A DNA stretch of 64,000 nucleotides from Botryobacter ruber (GCF_003347595.2 NZ_QCZK02000024.1:124001-188000); one strand, 5' to 3'. Positions 27,285-36,036 are shown, numbered from the stretch's first letter. Notes: generated from the sequence alone by a model not told the origin. Made by a program: numbers and translations.

Positions 27285-28220
27285 ATGGAAACAGACTCGC
27301 GTCATACCTCACTACCTCCTCTGAAAACCCGCATCGCCCCTACCCCCAGCGGTTACCTGCACCTGGGCAATGCGCTGTCGTTTGCCATTACCTGGGCGCT
27401 GGCCCGGCAGCAGCAGGGAACGGTGGTGCTGCGCATCGACGACCTGGACAACACCCGCTTCCGGCAGGAGTACCTGCAGGACATCTTCGACACGCTGCAC
27501 TTCATGGGCCTGGACTACGACGAAGGTCCCCGCGATGCCACCGACTTCACCCAAAACTTTTCGCAGCACCTCCGGCTGCCGCTTTACAACCAGATGCTGG
27601 AGGAGCTGGCAGCGCAGCACCTGCTCTATGCCTGCCCCTGCTCGCGCAGCCAGATAGCCGCCGTATCGCCGGAGGGAAACTACCCCCTCACCTGCCGCGA
27701 CAAGCAGTTCCCGCTCGACCTGCCCGATGCCACCTGGCGCATCCGCATCCCGGCCGGCACCGAAATTTCGTTCCACGACCTGCTGCTCGGCAACTGCACG
27801 GTGCCCCTGGCAGCGGAAATGCCTGATTTTGTGGTGCGGCGGAAGGATGGCATTCCGGCTTACCAGGTAGCCTCCGTGTGCGACGACCTGCTCATGGGTA
27901 TCAACACGGTGGTGCGGGGCGAGGACCTGCTGCTTTCCACGGCAGCACAACTTTTCCTGGCGCAACAAACGGACGCAACCGGTTTTCTGAACGTCCGGTT
28001 TGTGCACCACCCCATTGTGCGGGAAGAATCCGGAAGCAAACTCTCTAAATCCCACGCCTCCCTCTCCATCCATGCCATGCGCAGCCAGGGGTTCACGCCA
28101 AAAGCTCTCTGGCAGCAGCTGGCCCGCACCCTGCACTGGCAGGAAACGGAAATAACAGACGCAGCCAGTTTCCTGGAGCGGTTCCGGCTAAAAGATGTTG
28201 CCCGGATGCAAAGCAAATAA
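27285..28220 (+). CDS. gluQ: glutamyl-Q tRNA(Asp) synthetase
   Basis: At 311 residues it is a truncated class I glutamyl-tRNA-synthetase-like enzyme lacking the anticodon-binding domain. It has RIAPTPSGYLHLGNA (HIGH-like, about 16-30), the zinc site CPCSRSQ...YPLTC and the KMSKS-like SGSKLSKSH (about 246-254). GluQRS attaches glutamate to queuosine at position 34 of tRNA-Asp. Length and domain loss support this rather than GltX. It is downstream of an unknown gene (3-base gap) and within 1 kb of the tRNA-like gene whose anticodon would read a glutamate codon; that proximity may be chance. Confidence 0.9.
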   Translation: METDSRHTSLPPLKTRIAPTPSGYLHLGNALSFAITWALARQQQGTVVLRIDDLDNTRFRQEYLQDIFDTLHFMGLDYDEGPRDATDFTQNFSQHLRLPLYNQMLEELAAQHLLYACPCSRSQIAAVSPEGNYPLTCRDKQFPLDLPDATWRIRIPAGTEISFHDLLLGNCTVPLAAEMPDFVVRRKDGIPAYQVASVCDDLLMGINTVVRGEDLLLSTAAQLFLAQQTDATGFLNVRFVHHPIVREESGSKLSKSHASLSIHAMRSQGFTPKALWQQLARTLHWQETEITDAASFLERFRLKDVARMQSK

Positions 28221-28229
28221 GAATAAAAA

Positions 28230-28260
28230 GGAGCAGCGGGAATGGTGGCAGGTACAGCAG
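28230..28260 (-). repeat. dispersed 30-bp motif, copy 7
   Basis: On the minus strand: GCTGTACCTGCCACCATT then CCCGCTGCTCC. It lies 10 bases after the gluQ stop. Confidence 0.8.
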
Positions 28261-28333
28261 CATGAAAAAATACCGGACAAGTATTTCAGCTATGATGTAA
28301 GGCAGGTGGAGGCACAGCTAGAGCCAGCACTGC

Positions 28334-28747
28334 TTACTGCCGTTTCAATTCAGCTTTTGCAGGCACATAACCTGCCGAAGCTGGTTTAGCCTCCCAGAGC
28401 AACAGCTTTTTAGCTGCCAGGTAGGTAATGGTAGCAGTAGCTGTTTTACCACTGTAGCAGCTGGTGTACTTTACCGTAGCCACATTACCGTTAATGGTAC
28501 CGGTTACGGCACAGGCATCGTGTTCGTCCATGCCACAATCAATCCGGTTGCCGGAGTTGGCAATCGCACAGTAGCTTCCGGTTAGCTGGTTTTCTTTCTG
28601 CTTTAATGCTAAGGAAAAAGTAGCTGCATCGCTGTTTTTCAGTCATTCCCAGTTCCCTGAAAAATCAGGTTTCGCCTGCGGGTTCAGAAAGGCAGCACAT
28701 GTAAAAATAGTCAGCAGCAATAGTAGCGGCAGTAGCAGCTTTTTCAT
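28334..28747 (-). pseudogene. small secreted-protein gene interrupted by an in-frame TGA
   Basis: Reading from ATG at 28747 gives a signal peptide (MKKLLLPLLLLLTIFTCAAF) and FSGNWE, then TGA at 28645-28643, then the same frame continues LKNSDAATFSLALKQK and on to a natural stop at 28334, 137 codons in all. The downstream part has paired cysteines (SYCAIANSG, RIDCGMDEHDAC, YTSCYSG). A TGG to TGA change at a tryptophan would explain it simply. It may be a recent pseudogene, a sequencing error, or read through; translation from an internal ATG at 28531 would give only 65 residues without a signal peptide. The family is unknown. Confidence 0.75.
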
Positions 28748-28830
28748 TGGCGGGATAGGAGTGTCTTTTTATTTGCCACGTGTGCAATCACTCCGAATAA
28801 AACTAATTGCTCAATTTGATAAAAACAAGT

Positions 28831-28862
28831 TTTGTATTAAGCCGTTTTTTCATCTAAATTTG
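28831..28862 (+). promoter_or_regulatory. promoter of tRNA-Arg
   Basis: TTTG (28831-28834), exactly 20 bases, then TAAATTTG (28855-28862), matching the Bacteroidota consensus. It ends 21 bases before the tRNA. Confidence 0.85.
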
Positions 28863-28883
28863 CGAAGCTAGCATAATTTAACA

Positions 28884-28955
28884 GGCCACATAGTTCAACG
28901 GATAGAATAGGAGTTTCCTAAACTCTAGATCCAGGTTCGATTCCTGGTGCGGCCA
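28884..28955 (+). tRNA. tRNA-Arg (anticodon CCT)
   Basis: Acceptor GGCCACA / TGCGGCC, D arm GTTC / GAAT, anticodon stem GGAGT / ACTCT with loop TTCCTAA (anticodon CCT, reading AGG), and T arm CCAGG-TTCGATT-CCTGG. The acceptor has one A5-C68 mismatch where a G-C pair would be expected. CCA is not encoded. It has its own promoter and terminator. Confidence 0.93.
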
Positions 28956-28960
28956 CCGGT

Positions 28961-28997
28961 AAAGCCCCTGAACAGTTTGTTGAGGGGCTTTTTTTTG
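28961..28997 (+). terminator. terminator of tRNA-Arg
   Basis: Stem AAAGCCCCT / AGGGGCTTT followed by a run of T residues (to 28996). Confidence 0.92.
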
Positions 28998-29047
28998 CAC
29001 AGCGGACATCAGTCGTGCCTTCTTTCCTTAAACCTGACCTGGCCAAG

Positions 29048-29078
29048 GAGGCACAGAGGCTATGGTGGCAGCTGCAGA
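29048..29078 (-). repeat. dispersed 30-bp motif, copy 8
   Basis: On the minus strand: CTCTGCAGCTGCCACCAT, then AGCCTCTGTGCC. It lies between tRNA-Arg and the next gene. Confidence 0.78.
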
Positions 29079-29214
29079 GCCTCTGTAATTCTACTTAAAA
29101 ACTACTACGTATTAGTTCAAAACGCAGGGGCAACTACGGGTTCTGCAAAAATAAGTTACATCAAGGATTTAATTTTGCACACTTTTTGTTACTTTACAAA
29201 TAAACAGATCCTAC

Positions 29215-29604
29215 ATGATCATACCGAGTCCTTTAATTACCCTGGATTATAATCCTGCGAAAGATGTCCTTATTGTTGAGTGGCCTGATATACAGGAATT
29301 TAGCATTACAGAAGTTAAACACAGCCTGCAGGATATTATCAACACAGTTAAATTTTACGACGTAAAAAATCTATTGGTCGATTCCCGAAAGGCTGTAATC
29401 GGTGTAAGCAAAGAAGAGTACACAACCATCGCTTCGGGTTTTATCAAGGAACTATCAGGTACCCGGATCCAGAAAGTTGCCCGTCTCGAAAGTAACAATA
29501 AAGTTAAAGAAGCACAGGTAAAAGAAATATCGCCACTGATTACAGCTATCGCTTTTCAGAACTTTTCAGACTTTAATGAAGCGCTTAGGTGGCTGGATTC
29601 CTGA
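29215..29604 (+). CDS. hypothetical protein, STAS/SpoIIAA-like
   Basis: This 129-residue soluble protein has an alpha/beta pattern reminiscent of the SpoIIAA-like (STAS) fold: two N-terminal strands (LITLDYNPAKDVLIVEW), a helix (VKHSLQDIINTVKFYDV), a strand with conserved-looking LLVDSRKAVIGV, and a helix-strand pair near the end (FSDFNEALRWLDS). Similar small proteins in Bacteroidota are annotated only as hypothetical. It is a single gene with a terminator at 29643. The role is unknown. Confidence 0.65.
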   Translation: MIIPSPLITLDYNPAKDVLIVEWPDIQEFSITEVKHSLQDIINTVKFYDVKNLLVDSRKAVIGVSKEEYTTIASGFIKELSGTRIQKVARLESNNKVKEAQVKEISPLITAIAFQNFSDFNEALRWLDS

Positions 29605-29642
29605 AATTAATTCTGGCATACAAGACATTATAACCATTGTGT

Positions 29643-29675
29643 GAGGCTGCCCCAAAGGCATCCTCTTTTTTATTT
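29643..29675 (+). terminator. terminator of the STAS-like gene
   Basis: Imperfect stem GAGGCTGCC / GGCATCCTC around CCAAA, followed by TTTTTTATTT. Confidence 0.8.
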
Positions 29676-29825
29676 CCTTTCCTGCGCAAAAGCCCTGTTC
29701 TGTCAGCACACCCGTGGGTAGGAACGCTACTGCTGCACAACATAAAAATGCTGCCACCTGCACCAAACATGAAACATTAATCCGCTACCAGGCATATACA
29801 CCTTTAACAATAAACCTGTGTTAGT

Positions 29826-30155
29826 ATGAGTGGACGTTTCCTGTGTAGTATTTTTCTTCCCATAATCCTTTTCATGTCCTGCCGCGACAACTCCACCACA
29901 GGGAATGGCGCATCTGATAACCCCACCATGCAGGAAGCGGACCTCCCGCCCGATGTACTCGAAATGACCAAACCCCTGATAAAAGGCAGATTATACAAGG
30001 AAGCAAGTTTAGAACAAGGGACCGTTATCAATTTCGATACGTCACAGCAGATCCTGGTACTCGACACGACGGATGCCCTTTTTGTAAAGGCCAGGATCGT
30101 AAAAGATACTTCCGCTTATACAGGCTATGTTCTGAAAGCCATTTTACCGGAGTAG
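29826..30155 (+). CDS. small lipoprotein with an SH3-like domain
   Basis: A 109-residue lipoprotein: signal peptide with lipobox LFMSC (Cys19), an acidic linker, and from about residue 52 a bacterial SH3-like pattern (GRLYKEASLEQGTVINFD...LVLDTT...FVKARIVKDTSAYTGYVLKAIL). SH3b domains usually bind cell-wall peptides. The gene stands alone, with no functional context. Confidence 0.65.
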   Translation: MSGRFLCSIFLPIILFMSCRDNSTTGNGASDNPTMQEADLPPDVLEMTKPLIKGRLYKEASLEQGTVINFDTSQQILVLDTTDALFVKARIVKDTSAYTGYVLKAILPE

Positions 30156-30171
30156 ACAGCAGCTAAAAAGG

Positions 30172-30202
30172 CTCTGCAGCTCCCACCACACCCTCTGCTC
30201 CT
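30172..30202 (+). repeat. dispersed 30-bp motif, copy 9
   Basis: CTCTGCAGCTCCCACCA, CAC, CCTCTGCTCCTA: a close consensus match, 16 bases after a gene stop. Confidence 0.85.
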
Positions 30203-30215
30203 ACTCATTTAAACA

Positions 30216-30250
30216 AGAAAAAAAAGAGGCTGCCCTTGTAAGACAGCCTC
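30216..30250 (-). terminator. terminator of the adhesin-SprF operon at 30277-35469
   Basis: Read on the minus strand, a stem GAGGCTG / CAGCCTC is followed by a run of T residues (the A run at 30217-30225 on the plus strand). Confidence 0.85.
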
Positions 30251-30276
30251 CTGTACCATTAAAGCCTGGTGGGTTA

Positions 30277-31233
30277 TTACCACATCATCGGCGCTTTGTC
30301 GCTTTGCTTGAATAGCGGAATACCAATGATCAGTTCGTGGCTGCTGCCAAACTTGAACACATTGGCTTCGCCCACACTGTGGTCGTAGCTGTAGCTGATG
30401 TTCAGCCTGCTGGTCGGGCTGATGCCCAGCATCCCCGAAACGGAACGGTTCGGGCTGTAGCCCACGCCTCCCCAGAACATGGAGCGGTATCTTACTTTAC
30501 CGGTAAGCAGGTACGTCGGGTCGAGTTTATCCTGGAGCTGCACCAGCGCACCCGGCGCTACTTCCCAATCGTCGGTCACCTGGAAGGTATAGCCGGCAGT
30601 TGCCACATGGCGCACAACGCTTTCATCCTCTTCCCCAAAGTTATCGCTAATCCTGGCGCGGATCAGCTGCAAGGGGGAATAACCGATATAGAAGTTACTC
30701 GAATGCAGCATGACGCCCGGGTTAACATCCAGGTAAGAAACGGCACCGTCGGAGGCAAGCAGGTCCTGGTACACCCGGTCGTTTTCGCCTCTCACCCGAA
30801 GCTCGCCCAGATCAGCGGAGATCCTGTTTATGCCGGCTTTAAAGCCCAGCGACAGGTAGGTATCTCCGCTTACCGGTATGTGCACCGCAGACGAAACAGC
30901 GGCCTGCAAGTCGCGGTAACCGGCTACCCGTTCCTGTACCACAAAACCGCTCAGGCCAACTTTCGTCTGCCCCGTGGTCTCATCATTCTGGAAAGAGTGG
31001 TTCACCCCCAGGAAATATCCTTTTGGCGAATCGTCCATGCCGGCCCACTGGTAGCGGGTACCAATTTTCACATCAGTAAAGTTCTCTACACCAGATGCTG
31101 CCGGGTTGTACAGGATAGGCAACCGGGCGTACTGTGTCAGCGGATTACTCGTCTGGCTGTAAGCCGAGAACCCCAACCCGCACAGCGAGAGAACAAATGC
31201 TTTTTTAACTATATTTTTAAATAAATCTCTCAT
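30277..31233 (-). CDS. PorP/SprF family type IX secretion-associated protein
   Basis: This 318-residue protein has a signal peptide ending AYSQ, followed by the family motif NPLTQYARLPILYNPAASG (about 30-48) and TRYQWAGM, then barrel strands, with the terminal region SRLNISYSYDHSVG...HELIIGIPLF. It lies 6 bases downstream of a 1409-residue type B cargo protein, so it is probably that protein's dedicated SprF. It is a paralogue of the SprF at 3664-4605, but this operon lacks an OmpA-family third gene. Confidence 0.92.
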   Translation of the reverse strand: MRDLFKNIVKKAFVLSLCGLGFSAYSQTSNPLTQYARLPILYNPAASGVENFTDVKIGTRYQWAGMDDSPKGYFLGVNHSFQNDETTGQTKVGLSGFVVQERVAGYRDLQAAVSSAVHIPVSGDTYLSLGFKAGINRISADLGELRVRGENDRVYQDLLASDGAVSYLDVNPGVMLHSSNFYIGYSPLQLIRARISDNFGEEDESVVRHVATAGYTFQVTDDWEVAPGALVQLQDKLDPTYLLTGKVRYRSMFWGGVGYSPNRSVSGMLGISPTSRLNISYSYDHSVGEANVFKFGSSHELIIGIPLFKQSDKAPMMW

Positions 31234-31239
31234 AAACCT

Positions 31240-34200
31240 TTAGTAAATAACTTTGATAGAACCACTTAGTCTGCTTCCGCCGTCACGTTCGATACTGAAG
31301 AAGTAGGCACCTTCCGGTACAAGTTTTCCCTGGTAGTGCCCATCCCACTCGGTCTGCGCATTGCTGGTCTCAAATACAGTCTGGCCGGTCTGGTCGAATA
31401 CCCTGATTCTTACAGTACCTGTCATTCCCATGTGTGATACGCCCCAACGTCTGTTCTGCTCGTCGTTGCCGTATGGCAGGAGCGCATTCGGAACCTCGTT
31501 TACGGTGAAGGCTCTTTGTTGCACTGTAACCGTAACGGTGTTGCTGGTTACGGTACCGCAGCCATTTACAGAGGTTGCTACCCTGCGGTAAGCAATGGTC
31601 TTGTCGGCTGGATCGGCTGGGGTAAAGCTACGGCCGGTTGCAAGTGGTATAGCCGTGAAAGCACCGCCATCCACAGACCTTTCCCACTGGTAAGAAACCA
31701 CGTTGCCGCCCGTTGCATCGGTTGCAGAAGACAGCATGGTTGGCATGGTACCGTAGTCAACGGTTTGGTTTCCGGCAATTTCGCCTGGCATCAGATCACC
31801 ATATACCGTAACCAGGGTCGGCTCCGAATAGATGGTAGTGCCGCAGGTAGCATTGTGCATGGCTCTGCGGTACCAGGTAGATTGCGTGTGTGCCGCAGTT
31901 GGTGTGTAAGAGGTACCGGTTTCGCCGGATACATCCTGCCAGTTGGTTCCGTCTACAGAAGACTGCCACGAATAAGTAAAGTTGTTATCGCCGCCCGTTG
32001 GCAAGGCAGCGCTGGTAATAGCACCAGGTACCGTGTTGTAGCAGATACCAGGTCCTGCCTGAATTTCGCCGGCAGTAAATGGCTCGTAAACATTAAGGGC
32101 TACCTGTGTGGTGGTGTCGGTAGATAAGCAGGTTCCGCTGAGCACGGCACGGTAAAGGTTGCTGTTCATGTCGGTGGTTGCGCCCACCACCGTTAAGGTA
32201 CTTGTAGTAGCACCGCTGTAAGCGTCACCGTCGGTTATATCAACAAAACCTTCGCCGGTATCTACCTGCCACTGGTAGGTTACGCCTGCACCAATCGCGC
32301 CAACTGTAAAGTTAACGTTAGAACCAATGCAGCTTTCTGGTGCGTTAGCAGGCTCCACGGCAACCGTCGGGTTCCGGTTTACGGTAAGCGCTGTTCTGCT
32401 GGATACCAAAGCCGGTGCACAGGCGCCGCTCACCAATACCTGGTAGATATTGCCATCCATTTCCGGCGTAGCTCCTGTGATAACCAGGGTAGCATCGGTT
32501 GCGCCACTGTACAGCTCGTTGTTGGCGAGGTTGGTAAAGGTAGTACCTCCATCGGCACTTACCTGCCACTGGTACACAACATCCGAACCTGTAGCCTCCA
32601 CCGAAAAGCTGGTTGGCAGGTCCTGGCAGATTTCTGTCGTAGCCACCGGCTGTGTTGTAATTTCCGGCGGATAGCAGAAATTGGAAGGTATCACGACCAG
32701 CGTTGCAGCGTCTGTAGCAGCTGCGCCCAGTTCGCCGCCTGCTGCCATCCTGTATTTATAGTTCGTAAAGGTAGCGTCGGCAAAACCAATGGTTAGCGTA
32801 GGAGTGGTTGTTCCGGAGTAAATGGTACCGTCGGTCAACGTTTCGAACAGTCCGTCTCCTTTATCCACCTGCCACTGGTAGGTCAGGTTATTTCCTACCG
32901 CTTTGCCTGTAAAGGTGAGGGCATCGCCTTCGTTTACTTCTTTATCGGCAGGCGAGGCTGCAATGAAAGGTCCTGCATCAAAGGATCGCACATAGATCCT
33001 TCCGCCGTCGCCGGTGTTGCGGTAGCTGTAGTACAGGGTGCCGCTTTTCGGGTCCATGGTAGCGCCGGAGTGGCTGGTGCTCCTGCCCAGGCTCAGTTCG
33101 CCTCCTATAACTGACCAGGTACCATTGTGGTACTGCATAAACACTGCTCTGCTACCATCTGCATAGCCAGCATCGTTAAAGCTTACGACAGGCCTGTTGT
33201 CGGCACCAAAACCAAGGAAGGATGTACCGGTAGAGTTGGTGATGTTGCCGCCAGAAAAGGCTGCATTGCCTACCAGCTCCCAATCGGTGCCGTTGAAGCG
33301 CATCACCGCAGCTTTGTCACTTCCCACAGCGCCTTTGCCATCGTGGATGAGCACGTGCGGCACATCGTTGTTGTCCAGGGCCAGGTAAATGTTGCCTACC
33401 TCGCCTTCATGACCACCTGCGTTAAAGCCTTCTGTTCCCAGTGCTTCCCATACGCCTGTTGCTTCGTTGTATTTCTTCACAGAGCCACGCCAGCCTTTGC
33501 CGGTGTCGCGGTAGCCTACGTACAGGTTGTTGTCTTTGTCGAAGGCAGTGGTTGGGTGCTCGGCGTTGGTGCCAAGGAAGTTTGGCAGGTACTCCCAGGC
33601 CCCGTCCACGAAACGCACTACCCGGCCTTTGCTGGAGCCTATGTCGCGGTGCGCCACGTACGGAACATTGTTGTTGTCGAAGTTGATGAAGGCCCACCGG
33701 ATGCCGCCTTCTGTGAAGCCCGGCGTACCCACTACTTCCCAGGCTGTGCCGTTGAACTTCTGCACAGTCAGCCTGTCACCGTTGTCTTTGTCCTGGTAGG
33801 CCACGTAAGGCACATCGTTGTGGTCCAGCCGGATGTAAGGGAAGTTGGCGGTGTTGTTGTTAGAGGTAGAGTTGAGAGCCGCTCCAACATTTTCCCAGGC
33901 GCCGTTTACCAGTCTTCTTACAAGGTAGCCGCCTTCGTTGTAGAGTACGTAAGGAGTACCCTGGCTGTCCACATCCATGGAACTCCAGATGGCACTGCCA
34001 TCGGAGGCAGGTTCACCGCCTGCTGTTTGCCACTGAGACGGGTCAGGCATTACCGTGATGGTAGTACTTTCTGAATGAAGACTACCACACTCACTCGTCA
34101 GCGTTACTCTGTACCTGAAGCGGTTCATCGGAACTGTTGCCCCTGCAATGGTCAGACTGGCAGTTGTAGCACCACTGTAAGTTTCATCGTCAGTAATATT

Positions 34201-35469
34201 TTCAAAGCCGTTGCCGCTGTCTACCTGCCACTGATATGCCAGGTTAGAACCTTCAGCGGTAACATTTAAAGTAGCCTCGCCCCCTTGGTTCGTATCAGCG
34301 GTTGCTGGCTGAGCAGTAATTAGTGGCCCACAGATATATTGCCGCACATAGATTTTCCCACCATCACCGGTGTTTCTGTAGCTATAGTATAAGGTCCTGG
34401 TGGCTGGGTCCATGGTAGCACCGGAATGGCTGGTGCTTCTGCCCAGGCTCAGTTCACCCCCGATATTAGTCCAGGTACCATCTACTAATTGCATAAACAC
34501 CGCTCTGCTACCATCAACATACCCGGCATCGTTAAAGCCTACAAAAGGCCTGTTCTCGATATCAAAACCGAGGAAAGAAGTACCGGTTGAGTTGGTGATG
34601 TTGCCGCCAGAGAAGGCTGCATTGCCTACTAACTCCCAATCCGTGCCGTTGAAGCGCATCACGGCCGCTTTGTCACTTCCCACAGCGCCTTTGCCATCGT
34701 GGATGAGCACATGCGGCACATCGTTGTTGTCCAGGGCCAGGTAAATGTTGCCTACCTCGCCTTCATGACCACCGGCGTTAAAGCCTTCCGTACCCAGTGC
34801 TTCCCATACACCTGTTGCTTCGTTGTATTTCTTCACAGAACCACGCCAGCCTTTGCCGGTGTCGCGGTAGCCTACGTACAGGTTGTTGCCTTTGTCGAAG
34901 GCAGTGGTTGGGTGCTCGGCGTTGGTACCAAGGAAGTTTGGCAGGTACTCCCAGGCCCCATCCACGAAACGCACTACCCGACCTTTGCTGGAGCCAATGT
35001 CGCGGTGCGCTACGTACGGAACATTGTTGTTGTCGAAGTTAATGAAGGCCCACCGGATGCCGCCTTCCGTGAAGCCCGGCGTACCTACTACTTCCCAGGC
35101 TGTGCCATTGAACTTCTGCACAGTCAGCCTGTCACCGTTGTCTTTGTCCTGGTAGGCCACGTAAGGCACGTCGTTGTGGTCCAGCCGGATGTAAGGAAAG
35201 TTGGCAGTGTTGTTGTTAGAGGTAGAGTTGAGAGCCGCTCCAACATTTTCCCAGGCGCCGTCTACCAGTCTTCTTACAAGGTAGCCGCCTTCGTTGTAGA
35301 GTACGTAAGGAATACCCTGGCTGTCCACATCCATGGAACTCCAGATGGCGCTGCCGTCGGAGGCAGGTTCACCGCCTGCTGTTTGCCATTGGGCCTGCGC
35401 CACACTGCTGTATAAACAGCAGACGAGAAGACAGGCTAAGAATTTAGTAATTAATGCTCGCATAGGCAA
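31240..35469 (-). CDS. large type IX cargo: duplicated propeller-like domains, Ig/PKD-like repeats and type B sorting domain
   Basis: A 1409-residue secreted protein: signal peptide (1-26), propeller-like unit A (about 27-385; short repeats of WxxVG...FDNNNVPYVAHRD type), an Ig-like domain, near-identical unit B (about 479-840), further Ig-like repeats (EGDALTFTGKAVGNNLTYQWQVD and similar, about 850-1310) and a type B sorting domain (about 1325-1409; TVRIRVFDQTGQTVFETSN, GKLVPEGAYFFSIERDGG). The type B domain is slightly degenerate: the usual SPNGDGxND is replaced by PYGNDEQNRRW. It is in operon with SprF. A shared direct repeat lies 278 bases upstream. The function is likely surface adhesion or binding, which is inference. 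Confidence 0.9.
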   Translation of the reverse strand: MPMRALITKFLACLLVCCLYSSVAQAQWQTAGGEPASDGSAIWSSMDVDSQGIPYVLYNEGGYLVRRLVDGAWENVGAALNSTSNNNTANFPYIRLDHNDVPYVAYQDKDNGDRLTVQKFNGTAWEVVGTPGFTEGGIRWAFINFDNNNVPYVAHRDIGSSKGRVVRFVDGAWEYLPNFLGTNAEHPTTAFDKGNNLYVGYRDTGKGWRGSVKKYNEATGVWEALGTEGFNAGGHEGEVGNIYLALDNNDVPHVLIHDGKGAVGSDKAAVMRFNGTDWELVGNAAFSGGNITNSTGTSFLGFDIENRPFVGFNDAGYVDGSRAVFMQLVDGTWTNIGGELSLGRSTSHSGATMDPATRTLYYSYRNTGDGGKIYVRQYICGPLITAQPATADTNQGGEATLNVTAEGSNLAYQWQVDSGNGFENITDDETYSGATTASLTIAGATVPMNRFRYRVTLTSECGSLHSESTTITVMPDPSQWQTAGGEPASDGSAIWSSMDVDSQGTPYVLYNEGGYLVRRLVNGAWENVGAALNSTSNNNTANFPYIRLDHNDVPYVAYQDKDNGDRLTVQKFNGTAWEVVGTPGFTEGGIRWAFINFDNNNVPYVAHRDIGSSKGRVVRFVDGAWEYLPNFLGTNAEHPTTAFDKDNNLYVGYRDTGKGWRGSVKKYNEATGVWEALGTEGFNAGGHEGEVGNIYLALDNNDVPHVLIHDGKGAVGSDKAAVMRFNGTDWELVGNAAFSGGNITNSTGTSFLGFGADNRPVVSFNDAGYADGSRAVFMQYHNGTWSVIGGELSLGRSTSHSGATMDPKSGTLYYSYRNTGDGGRIYVRSFDAGPFIAASPADKEVNEGDALTFTGKAVGNNLTYQWQVDKGDGLFETLTDGTIYSGTTTPTLTIGFADATFTNYKYRMAAGGELGAAATDAATLVVIPSNFCYPPEITTQPVATTEICQDLPTSFSVEATGSDVVYQWQVSADGGTTFTNLANNELYSGATDATLVITGATPEMDGNIYQVLVSGACAPALVSSRTALTVNRNPTVAVEPANAPESCIGSNVNFTVGAIGAGVTYQWQVDTGEGFVDITDGDAYSGATTSTLTVVGATTDMNSNLYRAVLSGTCLSTDTTTQVALNVYEPFTAGEIQAGPGICYNTVPGAITSAALPTGGDNNFTYSWQSSVDGTNWQDVSGETGTSYTPTAAHTQSTWYRRAMHNATCGTTIYSEPTLVTVYGDLMPGEIAGNQTVDYGTMPTMLSSATDATGGNVVSYQWERSVDGGAFTAIPLATGRSFTPADPADKTIAYRRVATSVNGCGTVTSNTVTVTVQQRAFTVNEVPNALLPYGNDEQNRRWGVSHMGMTGTVRIRVFDQTGQTVFETSNAQTEWDGHYQGKLVPEGAYFFSIERDGGSRLSGSIKVIY
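32980..34040 (-). repeat. internal tandem duplication, unit B
   Basis: This is the second copy of the propeller unit in the 1409-residue gene. It matches unit A (34335-35393) almost base for base from its start (about 34035) to about 33240, then diverges toward its 3' end (32980-33200). Spacing between units is about 1,356 bp, a whole number of codons. Confidence 0.9.
34335..35393 (-). repeat. internal tandem duplication, unit A
   Basis: First copy of the propeller unit; see unit B at 32980-34040. Differences in the first 270 codons are few and mostly synonymous. Confidence 0.9.
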
Positions 35470-35746
35470 TTTGTAAAATTTAATTTATTGGATATAAAAA
35501 AACACATTTCCTTTGGTGGTAACAGCAACATAGCAGACCCCCACGCAGCAGCGGCGGGCACCGAAAGATGACAGTGCAAAACAGGGCAACCACAATGCCT
35601 TTTTTCTTTCATTTCAGGCCGAAAAATATGGGTATCTCTACTACTGGTTAAATGCTTTTTCAGCAAAAAAACAAGCTCGTTCATCCGGTGTTTTACCATT
35701 AAAACAAACGAATGATTGTTAAATTAACAACTTATCAAAAACTTTC

Positions 35747-35765
35747 CTATCCTGCACTATCCTGC
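35747..35765 (-). promoter_or_regulatory. tandem direct repeat, candidate operator (site 1)
   Basis: Two copies of CTATCCTGC spaced 10 bases start to start (35747-35755, 35757-35765), i.e. GCAGGATAG twice in the gene direction, 278 bases upstream of the large type B cargo gene. The same element occurs at 37760-37778 upstream of the type A paralogue. One-turn spacing suits a protein that binds tandem sites. Confidence 0.5.
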
Positions 35766-35872
35766 AACGCCAGAACTACAGTGTAGCGCCTTCACAGCAC
35801 CATCAGCAAAATACAATTTCACAAAATAAACAGCTTTGGTCCCGTTTTACCTTTACCCCTCACACCAAGTGA

Positions 35873-35904
35873 GAGCAGCAGAGGCTGTGGTGGCAGGTGC
35901 AGTG
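35873..35904 (-). repeat. dispersed 30-bp motif, copy 10
   Basis: On the minus strand: CACTGCACCTGCCACCA, CAG, CCTCTGCTGCTC. A close match. Confidence 0.82.
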
Positions 35905-35994
35905 CCTTTTTTGGCAGGAATGAGCGACATCTCGTGACAGGCAGGAAGCGAACCAGGTAAGAGGAGGAGAAACAGATGAGTCGGCAAAAAACAA

Positions 35995-36036
35995 AAAAGT
36001 GAGCCGAAGATAAAAATTTACCTTCGGCTCACTTTT
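35995..36036. terminator. terminator of the type A cargo gene
   Basis: A perfect 15-bp stem AAAAGTGAGCCGAAG / CTTCGGCTCACTTTT (35995-36009, 36022-36036), with A-rich sequence on the left giving a T run on the minus strand. Confidence 0.88.

Noticed and set aside
28947..29252. 101-codon frame after tRNA-Arg
   Set aside because: It runs through the tRNA terminator and a motif copy and overlaps the next gene's start.
29731..29769. Possible further copy of the 30-bp motif (CTGCCACCTGCAC)
   Set aside because: The second block CCTCTGCTCC is absent, so it falls below my threshold.
33127..34074. 315-codon plus-strand frame within the duplicated cargo gene
   Set aside because: Antisense to a long gene with signal peptide and sorting domain; a similar frame in the other repeat unit shows that it follows the repeat.
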